NCBI RefSeq assembly: GCF_029953595.1
Contig: NZ_CP124535.1
Location: 3,517,001 to 3,581,000, forward strand
Reading direction: 5' to 3'
From: Fuscovulum ytuae
Lineage (GTDB): Bacteria; Pseudomonadota; Alphaproteobacteria; Rhodobacterales; Rhodobacteraceae
DNA: 64,000 nt
Made by a program: the position numbers and the translations under genes. Of the stretch, positions 17,817 to 25,724 are shown piece after piece (position 1 is the stretch's first letter; the number at the start of each line of letters is the position of its first letter). The notes under the pieces were generated by a model that worked only from the letters and a program-made list of their open reading frames with translations, did no database searches and was not told where the DNA came from.

Positions 17817-19223
17817 ATGGATATCCGGTTCTACTTTTCGCGTTTTCTTAGACGCGCGCATTGGTTTCTGCTTGTCGTCCTCTTGTGCTCGGCCGCGGGC
17901 GTGATTGTCGCGCGGGTTCTTCCGCCTGTCTTTGTGGCGAAGGCATTGCTTGTGGTTGAATCAGAACAGATCCCTGACGCAATGGCCCAATCCACGGTGC
18001 AGACGCAGGCGAGCGAGCAGTTGCAGATCATCCAGCAGCGGATGCTTGCACGTGAGAACCTTCTCGACATAGCCAATCGCCTTCGTGTCTATGATGGACG
18101 GCAAGCAGCTGGGCAAGAAGCCCTAACGGCGGGCCAGATTGTCGCTGACATGCGCGGCAGGATCGCGATCAACACCACACAGCAAGGTGGGCAACGCGGG
18201 GCGGTGCAGGCGACGCTGGTGAGCGTGAGCTTTGACGCCGAGACGGCGCAGATGGCAGCGGCTGTTGCAAACGAGCTTGTGACCCGGATTTTGCAGGAAG
18301 ATGTGTCGATGCGGACCGTGGTTGCGCGTCAGACCTTGGAATTTTTCCAGCAGGAGGTGGAGCGGCTGGAGCAGGTGTTGGCTGATCGCTCTGCTGCCAT
18401 CCTTGCCTTCAAGGAGCAAAACCTTTCGGCTTTGCCGGAAAGTCTAGAATTCCGGCGGCAGGAACTGGCGCGGATAGAGGTGCGGCTTGCGGATCTGGAG
18501 CGTCAGCGCACCGTTTTGTTTGAACAGATCGACCGACTGACGCGGTTGCGCGGGGGGGCATCGGCATCCTCCGATGGTGGTGATGCGGGAAGTGGTCGGG
18601 TGACAACGCGCGATATTCGCAGCGAGGACCTGAATTCACAGCTTTCGCTGGTTGATGACGAATTGTCGAAACTTCAGGCGCAAGCTGCCGAGTTGACCAC
18701 GACCATTTCGAAGACACCCGGAAATGCCATTCTTTTGGAGGCGTTGGAACGGGACTATGCCAGTGCCCGGGCGCAGTACGACCAAGCGGTTGTGAACCGG
18801 GCGAAGGCCGAGACGGGGGAGACGATCGAGGCCCTATCAAAAGGGCAGCGGATCACGGTTATTGATCAGGCAGTGGCCCCGGACCAGCCAGAAAAGCCGA
18901 ACCGTCCGAAGCTTGTGGTCGCAAGCGTTGGTGCCGGTATTGCCGCTGGCCTTGGCTTGGTGGCGGTGCTGGAGTTTCTATGGGGTGCCATCCGCCGACC
19001 TGCCGATCTGGTGACGGGATTGGGTATCGCACCGATCGCAGTACTGCCCTATGTGACGACAATCCAAGAAAAGCGGCGGAACCGCGCGATTGTCTTTTTG
19101 CTAATCGTGGCTTTCGTGGGGGTGGTGGGTCTTGCGCTGTGGCTCGTGCATACGCAGGTCATGCCGTTGGATTTGCTGGTGGATAAGCTCAAGGCGCGTC
19201 TGCCTTTGTGGATGAATTTGTGA
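17817..19223 (+). CDS. Polysaccharide chain-length determinant (Wzz/GumC-like co-polymerase)
   Basis: A 468-residue inner-membrane protein. A first membrane helix lies at about residues 17-36 (WFLLVVLLCSAAGVIVARVL), followed by the Wzz-type start of the periplasmic domain (PPVFVAKALLVVESEQIPDA). A long coiled-coil-rich periplasmic region follows (about residues 170-340, with many RLEQVL and LADLERQR heptads), and a second helix is near 428-448. The P-rich motif DQPEKPNRPKL just before residue 370 is the classical proline-rich stretch of chain-length regulators. No kinase domain is attached; that function is supplied by the next gene, which starts 16 bases before this stop. Together they form a split Wzc. 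It sets polymer length and links polymerisation to export. Confidence 0.85.
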   Translation: MDIRFYFSRFLRRAHWFLLVVLLCSAAGVIVARVLPPVFVAKALLVVESEQIPDAMAQSTVQTQASEQLQIIQQRMLARENLLDIANRLRVYDGRQAAGQEALTAGQIVADMRGRIAINTTQQGGQRGAVQATLVSVSFDAETAQMAAAVANELVTRILQEDVSMRTVVARQTLEFFQQEVERLEQVLADRSAAILAFKEQNLSALPESLEFRRQELARIEVRLADLERQRTVLFEQIDRLTRLRGGASASSDGGDAGSGRVTTRDIRSEDLNSQLSLVDDELSKLQAQAAELTTTISKTPGNAILLEALERDYASARAQYDQAVVNRAKAETGETIEALSKGQRITVIDQAVAPDQPEKPNRPKLVVASVGAGIAAGLGLVAVLEFLWGAIRRPADLVTGLGIAPIAVLPYVTTIQEKRRNRAIVFLLIVAFVGVVGLALWLVHTQVMPLDLLVDKLKARLPLWMNL

Positions 19224-20050
19224 CGGGGGCGGGGATGGAACGATTGCAGGCGGCGATTGCGCGGGCGAGGGAGGCGCGGCAGGGCGGGGGGGCCGATGCT
19301 GCGGTGCGGGCCTTGCCTGCAGCGGGCGGCAGTGCGGATACGGACTCTTGGTCGGCCTTACCGGTTTATCAACCGGAGCGCGGCGTGTTCGAGGCGGCGC
19401 GACTGGTTTCGATGACCGGCGGGCGGGATGGCCCGGCCTTCGACGTGGTGCGCACCAAGGTGCTGCATCAGATGAAGACGAATGGCTGGAAGCGGGTCGC
19501 AATTACCTCGCCCACTGCTGGCTGCGGGAAGAGCACGGTTTCCTTGAACCTTGGGTTTTCTTTGTCGCGGCAGAAGGATCGCCGGACAATCCTATGCGAG
19601 GCTGACCTGCGGCGGCCGTCTTGGGCCAAGATGTTGCGCCTGAAACAGAAGCACAGTTTCGCGCGGGTGTTGACGGGTGAGCAGCACTTTGCCGCGAATG
19701 CCCTGCGCTATGGGGAGAATTTCGCGCTGTCGAGCACGTTTGAGGCGGCGCGGAACCCGGCAGAGACGCTGCATGGTGGGATGGTGCCAGAGATCCTGGC
19801 CGCGATCGAGGAAGAATATCAGCCGGATATGATGATCTTCGATCTGCCGCCCCTTCTGGTGACGGATGATGCGCTGGCTTTCCTTGTGCATGTGGATTGC
19901 GCGCTGCTGGTGGTGGCGGCTGAGGTGTCCACGGTGGGACAGATCGACAGCTGCGAACGCGAGATTGCGGCGCGGACGAACATGATGGGCGTGGTTCTGA
20001 ACAAGTGCCGCTATAGCGGACCGGAATACGGCTACGGCTACGGCTATTGA
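19208..20050 (+). CDS. BY-kinase (CpsD/CapB-like tyrosine autokinase)
   Basis: A 280-residue cytoplasmic ATPase/kinase partner of the chain-length protein. Walker A is SPTAGCGKSTVSLNLG near residues 98-113, Walker A' is in TILCEADLRRPSW, and Walker B is MMIFDLPPLLVTDD near 203-216. These are the three motifs of bacterial tyrosine kinases of the Wzc/CapB group. The protein ends in a tyrosine cluster (YSGPEYGYGYGY) that would be the autophosphorylation site controlling assembly of the export complex. The ATG at 19208 overlaps the upstream gene by 16 bases. The stop codon ends directly against the stop of the convergent VPLPA-CTERM gene, with no spacer. Confidence 0.88.
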   Translation: MDEFVTGAGMERLQAAIARAREARQGGGADAAVRALPAAGGSADTDSWSALPVYQPERGVFEAARLVSMTGGRDGPAFDVVRTKVLHQMKTNGWKRVAITSPTAGCGKSTVSLNLGFSLSRQKDRRTILCEADLRRPSWAKMLRLKQKHSFARVLTGEQHFAANALRYGENFALSSTFEAARNPAETLHGGMVPEILAAIEEEYQPDMMIFDLPPLLVTDDALAFLVHVDCALLVVAAEVSTVGQIDSCEREIAARTNMMGVVLNKCRYSGPEYGYGYGY

Positions 20051-20740
20051 TCAGGCCTTCGCGCCGCGGCGCATGCGCGCCGCGCCGAGAACTACCAGCC
20101 CGGAGAGCAGGAGCCATGCACCTGCGGGGAGGGGGACCGGGGTGATCGTGGCGCTGACCTTAATGCCCTTTTTCCACTTATCTTCCCATTCGTCATCGTC
20201 CTCACTGCGGAAACCAGTGGCGGCTGCGAGGTCGATGTTTTCGAATGCAGCTGAGAACGCCCCCACCCCATCGACGGTGAAATTGGCGATCGGCGACCAG
20301 ATGAGGGAGAAGTTACGGATGGCCCCGTCTTGGGTGGTGTAAGAGCCAGTTCCGGTTGACATCAAGCTGATCAAGTCCGAGCCGCCTGCCTGCATGAAAA
20401 GCTTCACCGTGGTTGTGAAGGTGCCGGAGAGGATGTCGTCGTCCTCATTCTCGTCTTCCGAGTCATCGTCATCATTGCTGTCATCGCTGTCGACATTCCG
20501 CTTCGCTTTGAACCGCAGGAATTTGAATGTGCTGTCGGGATCAGCGACGATGTTTGCCCCGTTCTGGAACGAGAAGGTTGGCGCTTTTAGGCCGCAACTG
20601 CCATCAGAGGCAGAAGGAACGCAGTTGAAATCAATCGATGAAGGGGCGTCCCTGTTCAGAACGAAGGTCACGGGTACGGCCATTGTCGGCGTGGCAAAGC
20701 CGATAGAACACGCAAGACCAAGCGCGGCGAGGCGGAGCAT
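20051..20740 (-). CDS. VPLPA-CTERM sorting-domain envelope protein with acidic linker
   Basis: A 229-residue exported protein. It has a signal peptide (LRLAALGLACSIGFATPTMA) and a C-terminal sorting signal PVPLPAGAWLLLSGLVVLG followed by RMRRGAKA. Between residues about 75 and 105 there is a strongly acidic Asp/Glu/Ser stretch (DSDDSNDDDDSEDENEDDD) that could bind calcium or stay unfolded. The remaining parts are beta-rich and contain two cysteines in NCVPSASDGSCGLK, possibly a disulfide. Function is unknown. It lies tail to tail with the BY-kinase gene and has its own control region, including a good sigma-54-like element at 20791-20806. It is the second of three sorting-tail proteins in the window. 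Confidence 0.85.
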   Translation of the reverse strand: MLRLAALGLACSIGFATPTMAVPVTFVLNRDAPSSIDFNCVPSASDGSCGLKAPTFSFQNGANIVADPDSTFKFLRFKAKRNVDSDDSNDDDDSEDENEDDDILSGTFTTTVKLFMQAGGSDLISLMSTGTGSYTTQDGAIRNFSLIWSPIANFTVDGVGAFSAAFENIDLAAATGFRSEDDDEWEDKWKKGIKVSATITPVPLPAGAWLLLSGLVVLGAARMRRGAKA

Positions 20741-21274
20741 GGGAACACCTATCGTGGCAGCGGCGGGGTGCCGGAATCAACATCTGTTAATGCCATGATT
20801 ATGCCACAATTGGATTCGCACCAAGCCGTTCGGCGGTAGGCAGGTCAGCTTCAGACCTAAGTATAGGAAAAACTGAAATATTGTTGCACATTTGGAAACA
20901 ATAGGCGCTGTTCCGGTCTGATTGTTCCGACCTACGCGACAAGGTTTTGGGGCGATGTGGGCCCGCTCTTGCGAATCAGTCTCACAAAATTTTCTGTTGT
21001 CGCAAAAAGAAAGGGGACGCCAAGGCGCCCCCAGATTGCGATGGGTTCCGACCCTCGGTCCGTCGCGATGATGCGACGAGCCCGGGAGTTCCAAAGTCAT
21101 GTCGCCGGGAGAGGCATCAGTCCGTGCCACCCGAATGCGCGAAGCACCCCATGCCTCGATCATGAGTATTAATGCCACATCCTTAGGGATAGGGAACATC
21201 TTTCTGCCTGGAACGCTGGATTGGGCGCGTTTTGGCCCGGCTTTGGCGAAACTGCAACAATCCTGCGTTGTGCC
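20741..21274. other. Intergenic region upstream of the second VPLPA-CTERM gene
   Basis: No gene is supported in these 534 bases. Visible elements are the sigma-54-like site (20791-20806), TCAGACC at 20851-20857 and GGTCTGAT at 20915-20922 (half-sites of the motif seen upstream of the first VPLPA gene and the peroxidase), and an AT-rich inverted repeat TATTGTT-N11-AACAATA at 20879-20903. The right part, after about 21000, shows nothing recognisable. Confidence 0.45.
20791..20806 (-). promoter_or_regulatory. Sigma-54-like -24/-12 promoter
   Basis: On the minus strand this reads TGGCATAATCATGGCA. The GG and GC doublets are exactly ten bases apart and the -24 box matches TGGCA fully; the -12 box is TGGCA against TTGCA. 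It would start transcription about 40 bases before the ATG at 20740. PEP-CTERM proteins in other proteobacteria are known to be controlled by RpoN with PrsK/PrsR, which makes the match worth recording. Confidence 0.45.
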
Positions 21275-22177
21275 CTATCGTCCGGCCCGGATCGCGGCGA
21301 GATGACCTGCGAAAGCCGGGTCACGCATCAGTGCCCGGCAGCGGTCGAAGCGTCCCGTCGCATAGGCCATGAAATCATCCGCCGGATTGCCATTCGCGTG
21401 CTGGATGAGGCCCCAGAGCGTCCAGAGCAGATCGCACATCGCCTTGTAGATCACCATGCGGCCATGATCGGCAGGATGGGGTGGGCCTTCGAAATAAGCC
21501 TGCAGAAGCTCGGCATCCTGCGCTGCGTCGAAGCCCGCCTCGACGGAAAGATCACCCAGATCCCACGTCGGATCATTCATCCCGGAATATTCCCAATCGA
21601 CGATCCACATGCGGGTGCCGGTGTCGAGGAAGTTTTCGCAAAGGGGATCGCAATGGCAGGGGGCAAGGGGCAGGGGATTTGCGGTAAGCGCGGCGCGGAC
21701 CTGCTGCGCCTCGGCCAAGGCGTCGTCATAGCCTTCGGGCAGGGTGGCGGATTTGGTGGCGAGTAGGGTGCGGTAATCGTCGATCATGGCGAAGAGGTCG
21801 AAGCGGGCGGGGAAAACCTCACCGCTGTCGTGCAACTGGCGGAAGGCGCGGGCCGCGCGGGCGGGGCTGCCAGCCCGGCTGCGGAACAGGTCGGGCGTCA
21901 TGGTAACGGTATCTGCAATGAAACGGGTGACCATCAGGCCGGTCGCGGGATCGGCATGGATCACATCGGGCGCGATCCCGGCGCGGGCGGCGGCGCGGGC
22001 GGCGACGGCTTCATTGTTGCGGTCGATATATTCGGCAGTGCCTTCGCCGGGGATGCGGAGGATGTGGTCGCCCAGATGCCAGACGCGGTTTGTCAGCCCA
22101 CCCAGGCGGTTGGGCGTGCCGGTGAAGCCCGCGAGGGCGGGGATGGTGGCGGCGATGGCGGCGATGTCGTCGGTCAT
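21275..22177 (-). CDS. Choline/ethanolamine kinase-like phosphotransferase
   Basis: A 300-residue protein of the APH/choline kinase fold. Residues about 20-40 have RLGGLTNRVWHLGDHILRIP, the glycine loop and ATP-contacting strand; HCDPLCENFLD near residue 190 is the catalytic Brenner-type loop with Asp and Asn; and WIVDWEYSGMNDP near 205 supplies the metal-binding Asp. The tryptophan-rich WDLGDLSVEAGF block that follows is typical of choline kinases. Likely substrates are choline, ethanolamine or a related small alcohol, possibly for decorating a surface polymer. The ATG at 22177 is used because the frame upstream of it overlaps the divergent methyltransferase. A paralogue lies at 47287-48165. 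Confidence 0.75.
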   Translation of the reverse strand: MTDDIAAIAATIPALAGFTGTPNRLGGLTNRVWHLGDHILRIPGEGTAEYIDRNNEAVAARAAARAGIAPDVIHADPATGLMVTRFIADTVTMTPDLFRSRAGSPARAARAFRQLHDSGEVFPARFDLFAMIDDYRTLLATKSATLPEGYDDALAEAQQVRAALTANPLPLAPCHCDPLCENFLDTGTRMWIVDWEYSGMNDPTWDLGDLSVEAGFDAAQDAELLQAYFEGPPHPADHGRMVIYKAMCDLLWTLWGLIQHANGNPADDFMAYATGRFDRCRALMRDPAFAGHLAAIRAGR

Positions 22178-22252
22178 GTGTCCCCCGTTGGCGTTGCCTT
22201 GGCGGGCAGTCTGGCCCAATCTGGACCCAGCGCAAAGTGGAGAGTTGGCGGC

Positions 22253-22873
22253 ATGGCGGGGCAGCATGACGGGCATCTGGGCGCAGTCTATGAGGCCAAG
22301 GCACCAGAGGAGGTGGCGGCCCTTTATGACGGATGGGCCGCGACCTATGATACTGAGATGGCGAAGGCCGGGTATCGCCATCCGGCGATCGGTTTGGCCC
22401 TTCTGGCGCGGCATCTGCCGCGGGGGGCGGGGCCGGTGCTGGATGCGGGCTGCGGGACGGGATTGCTGGGCGATTGGCTTGGGATCATGGGATTTGGCCC
22501 GGTGGAAGGGTTGGACCTGTCCGAGGGGATGCTGGCCGTGGCGCGTGCCAAGGGGGTCTATGCGCGGCTGCATCAACTTGCGCTGGGACAGACCTTGCCC
22601 TTCGCGGATGGGGCCTTTGCGGGCGTGATCTCGACCGGGGTTTTCACCACGGGGCATGTGGGGATCAAGGGGGTGCCGGAACTGGTGCGGATCACGGCGG
22701 CAGGGGGCCCGATTGTGCTGACTGTGAAGACGACGCTTTGGGAGGCGGGTTTTGGCGCTGCGCTGGAAGGGATGGCGGGCGTCGCGGTGGTGGAACGGAC
22801 CGAGCCTTATGTGTCGATGCCCGGAGAGGCGGGGACGGTGCCGTCCTTGGCGGTGGTGTTGCGGCGGGGGTAG
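22253..22873 (+). CDS. SAM-dependent methyltransferase
   Basis: A 206-residue class I methyltransferase. The start contains VAALYDGWAATYDTEMAKAGY, common in methyltransferases of the UbiE/Methyltransf_11 type. Motif I is VLDAGCGTGLLGDWLG near residues 63-78, the residue after strand 2 is in VEGLDLSEGML, and LPFADGAFAGVIS is the motif that precedes strand 4. The ATG at 22253 is chosen because the frame upstream covers the neighbouring divergent gene. The 75-base gap to the choline-kinase-like gene would hold both promoters. Substrate is unknown; a link to phosphocholine or ethanolamine methylation is only a guess from the neighbour. Confidence 0.75.
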   Translation: MAGQHDGHLGAVYEAKAPEEVAALYDGWAATYDTEMAKAGYRHPAIGLALLARHLPRGAGPVLDAGCGTGLLGDWLGIMGFGPVEGLDLSEGMLAVARAKGVYARLHQLALGQTLPFADGAFAGVISTGVFTTGHVGIKGVPELVRITAAGGPIVLTVKTTLWEAGFGAALEGMAGVAVVERTEPYVSMPGEAGTVPSLAVVLRRG

Positions 22874-22958
22874 GGGGAACGCCAGCCACTAACAGAAATA
22901 TTGACGGAGAGATTGCATAAGCCTTCGCGCATAGCGAAGCTGCGGCATCGACCGGGCG

Positions 22959-24140
22959 CTATCTCCGCTGCTGCCCTCGAGGCAGCGCGCTCTTCACGAC
23001 CGATTTCAACCGACGCACAGCTCTTATTCCCGTCCACTGTGCCTGATGAAACAAGGCGGGACCAGCAAGACCTGCCTGACGCGCAAGGTCAAACGCTTCG
23101 CGCTCCGTTGGCTTGCGGCTCGCGGAGATTTCTTGAATGTAACGACTGCGTCGTCTGCCGTAGGCCTCCAAATCAAACACCGGTTCGAATTTATCAAGGG
23201 CGCCAAATGCTTCAAGGGTCAACTCTGTTCTGCAACACTTCCAACATACACCGCAATTTATCTTTGTTCCAGCGTGCCCATGATGAACACATACGTCAAG
23301 ACGCTCTCCAATCTGCGGAATATCAAGAATTTCTCGCGTCTTCTCGGCTCTGCTGTAAGCCGAACCGGTGGACCGAAGTGTAATGGCATCGGTCGAAAGT
23401 AGTGGGAGGATTATCGTATCTGCGTATGCCATGTCATAGGTAGGAAATACGCCAGAATCATCATACGTGTCTGTTGAAGAATAATAGAACATGCCAGAAA
23501 TTGACGTTAGTAGATGTGCGACGGAGGTATTACGCGCAGTGTGAGTTTTCTGAAAGTCCATTTGCAGAACCTCACTCATGTTGCTGTTTACACTTATCAT
23601 TCCCAATTTAAATTCTTTTGCGATCACATGCGCTTGCCTGAGCACCTGTTGCTTTTTCTTTTTTCCTGAATTTGCCCCAACATCGTTCACCAGCAAATGC
23701 GTTAATTTCTTTCCGGGAAGATTGCACTCGATGAAATTCTGTTTCAGGGAGAACCAGCTATCGACGCCTGCCGAAAAACCAGTTATCGCACCATTGGCTC
23801 GCCGATGAACGGCTATCGGGTGGGGAGCTTCAACTTTTAATCTGCGATTCAATCCTAACTGAGTCCCAAAAACATAAGCTAGATCAGCTGCCTGATATGC
23901 CATGCACTTAGAGATGGGAACTTCGAATACAACTTGTGAATTGAACTTAAGGGCAAGAAGAAGGCACGGTGCAAAAAATGCATCCGCGGATTCAATCTCC
24001 TTATTCTGGGGAAGGCCGGACACCTCGAACCAGATTTCCGTGTCGTGCCCATCATTCTGGATTAGGCACGAAGCCCTTCGCGTGCCGTCTTCGTTCTTTC
24101 TTGTCCGAAACTCTTTAATGATCATCAATTTCTCATTCAT
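22959..24140 (-). CDS. PP-loop ATPase superfamily protein with QueC-like zinc motif, function unknown
   Basis: A 393-residue cytoplasmic protein. FSAGVDSW at residues 122-129 is a PP-loop (SxGxDS) of the adenine nucleotide alpha-hydrolase superfamily, which activates carboxyl or carbonyl groups with ATP. Near the C-terminus C284, C296, C299 and C302 (with His at 286, 287 and 289) give C-x11-C-x2-C-x2-C, close to the zinc site of QueC (C-x8-C-x2-C-x2-C). The first 115 residues are a separate beta-rich domain not found in QueC. Similar CWKC-R-T proteins occur beside polysaccharide genes, so sugar or peptide amidation is possible, but this is inference. A good ribosome site (GAGGAGC) precedes the ATG. 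The gene is visibly richer in A and T than its neighbours, suggesting transfer. Confidence 0.6.
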   Translation of the reverse strand: MNEKLMIIKEFRTRKNEDGTRRASCLIQNDGHDTEIWFEVSGLPQNKEIESADAFFAPCLLLALKFNSQVVFEVPISKCMAYQAADLAYVFGTQLGLNRRLKVEAPHPIAVHRRANGAITGFSAGVDSWFSLKQNFIECNLPGKKLTHLLVNDVGANSGKKKKQQVLRQAHVIAKEFKLGMISVNSNMSEVLQMDFQKTHTARNTSVAHLLTSISGMFYYSSTDTYDDSGVFPTYDMAYADTIILPLLSTDAITLRSTGSAYSRAEKTREILDIPQIGERLDVCVHHGHAGTKINCGVCWKCCRTELTLEAFGALDKFEPVFDLEAYGRRRSRYIQEISASRKPTEREAFDLARQAGLAGPALFHQAQWTGIRAVRRLKSVVKSALPRGQQRR

Positions 24141-24214
24141 GCCCTAAAGCTCCTCGTCGCCGCATAATTTGGTACAGCAGGGCAACTGATTTTTGCGATC
24201 TCCAAGCCCTACAA

Positions 24215-24385
24215 TCATGCAGAAAACAGATCCTGATCGTATACCAGCCCCTTGGCGAGGCCAAGCCCCATGGCGGGCGTCTTCTTGTCGTCTCGAAGCA
24301 ACATTGAGTTGTGATAGAAGCGGTGAATAGTTGCAAACTTAGGGGCTGTCTCTGGATTGCAAGCGCCCAAGATCTTTTGCGACAT
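24215..24385 (-). pseudogene. Probable remnant of a transposase C-terminus
   Basis: A 56-residue minus-strand reading frame contains FATIHRFYHNSM and then DDKKTPAMGLGLAKG before its stop. The H-x-F-Y-H-N segment followed by K-T-P-A-M-x-L-G-L resembles the C-terminal end of DDE-type transposases and integrases. Nothing upstream continues the catalytic core, so only the last part of such a gene remains. It lies next to the lower-GC PP-loop gene, which fits an old insertion. The family cannot be named and the call is tentative; the remaining bases between 24141 and 24505 show nothing else. Confidence 0.4.
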
Positions 24386-24505
24386 AGGCGAAGGGGCTAC
24401 GAGAAACCCTAATTGCGAGCAACATTTCCCTTATCTGCTGGAGTGGGGAAGGATGCCTCGGCTTTACAGTAAGTTGGGTAAGTGCTCGGGGTGGCGCAGT
24501 TACGC

Positions 24506-25138
24506 CTAGTTCTTCAAACGCTGCAATTCGAGAACGACTTCGACCCTGTTTCGAACTTCGAACTTCCGCATGATCTGGTTCATGTAGAATTTGACGGTCT
24601 TGTAGGAGAGGTTCAGCTTGACTGCGATTTCCTTGTTGGACGCCCCGTTCAACAGCGCGTCCGCCACCTGAGTTTCGCGCAAGCTGAGCGCTATAGAGGC
24701 AAGCTGCTCCTGCCGTTGTTGCCGTGTCTCTTTCGTCTGGCTTATGGCAGGCGACAGTTCGGGAGAGATGTAGTCATTCCCAGACAAGACCATCTCGATC
24801 ACGGTGGGGAAGTCGTCGGTTGACGTGTCCTTCAGGATATAGGCATTGGCACCCGCCTTCATCACCTCAAGGCAGTTGGACGGGCAGGCGATTTCGGTGA
24901 AGATCATGATCTTCAGATCCGGGCGCAGCTTGCGGAGGCGCGGGATGGTTTCGAACCGGTCCCCCAAAAGATGAAGGTCGGCGACCAGGATATCGCATTG
25001 CGTCGCGGAGACGAGGTGCAGCGCCTGTTCGGCGGTCGCACCTGTTGCCACCACTTCATATCGGGGCTGCGTGCGAAAGATGGCAGTCAGACCGGAGAGG
25101 ACGATCGGGTGGTCATCGATGAGCACGAATCTGGGCAT
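24506..25138 (-). CDS. NarL/FixJ-family response regulator
   Basis: A 210-residue two-domain regulator. The receiver domain starts MPRFVLIDDHPIVLSGL (acidic pair at residues 8-9), has the phosphoacceptor Asp in DILVADLHLLG near residue 54, and a Lys in AYILKDTSTDDF near 104. The C-terminal LuxR-type helix-turn-helix is LSLRETQVADALLNGASNKE to LNLSYKTVKFYMNQIMRKF (about 150-195). No partner histidine kinase is adjacent, so it is an orphan here. It is transcribed divergently from the giant peroxidase across a 586-base region containing a perfect 21-base dyad, so control of the peroxidase is a reasonable guess. Confidence 0.88.
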   Translation of the reverse strand: MPRFVLIDDHPIVLSGLTAIFRTQPRYEVVATGATAEQALHLVSATQCDILVADLHLLGDRFETIPRLRKLRPDLKIMIFTEIACPSNCLEVMKAGANAYILKDTSTDDFPTVIEMVLSGNDYISPELSPAISQTKETRQQRQEQLASIALSLRETQVADALLNGASNKEIAVKLNLSYKTVKFYMNQIMRKFEVRNRVEVVLELQRLKN

Positions 25139-25724
25139 CTCGATCTCTCATTCCTTGCCAGCATAGGAAACCGGCGCAGCCTTCTCTTAGCGTTACAAAG
25201 CCATCTTCCCGCGATGCGGACAAGAATGATTTACATTCGCAAGTTTGGGAAGAGCCTGCAAACCGCGATGGTCCAAGCAATGTTGCGTCGGCGGTCTGAG
25301 CCGGTATCAGACCAAAGTTAGGGGGATGGGATGCTGTGGCCGTTCAGGATCAGTCCGGGAATTGAGCAACCCCTTGCCATGAATGGATATTGGACGCTCT
25401 TCAGAACTGGAGGCGTCTTTGGAGCGACAGCCAGCCCCACGATCAATGCCCCATCCAGTAATGGGCAAAGGAAATACGGATAAAGGCGTTTGACGGCCTG
25501 ATCCTGCGCATCGGGAAGGGGTTTGTCGGTTTCGAGGAGGCCTCTCCTGACGGATCAGCCCCCTTTTGCGATTCTAACCTTGGTCTGATGAATCATTGGA
25601 CTGCTGCCCACCAGATCATTGGACCCCCGCCGTTTGTTGGCGTGTTCCCTTCTTGCGAATGTAACTCATTCCGGTTCGCAGGGCGCTTCCGGCTTTGGCG
25701 CAATTCATAATGGAGGCGTAAGCC
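25139..25724. other. Control region between the response regulator and the giant peroxidase gene
   Basis: These 586 bases hold no supported gene. They contain the dyad at 25293-25313, a second half-site CCTTGGTCTGATG at 25577-25589 about 140 bases before the peroxidase start, and a strong ribosome site GGAGG at 25712-25716, eight bases before its ATG. A long untranslated leader for the peroxidase is likely. Confidence 0.5.
25293..25313. promoter_or_regulatory. Perfect dyad GGTCTGA-N7-TCAGACC
   Basis: Seven-base arms at 25293-25299 and 25307-25313 are perfect inverted copies. The right arm with its flank, read on the minus strand, gives CTTTGGTCTGATA, identical to 894-906 upstream of the first VPLPA-CTERM gene. 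It sits about 155 bases upstream of the response regulator and 410 upstream of the peroxidase. Confidence 0.45.

Noticed and set aside
22178-22657. Longer N-terminus for the choline-kinase-like gene ending at 21275
   Set aside because: The extra 160 residues overlap the divergent methyltransferase and are Arg/Pro-rich without conserved motifs; the kinase fold starts at the ATG at 22177.
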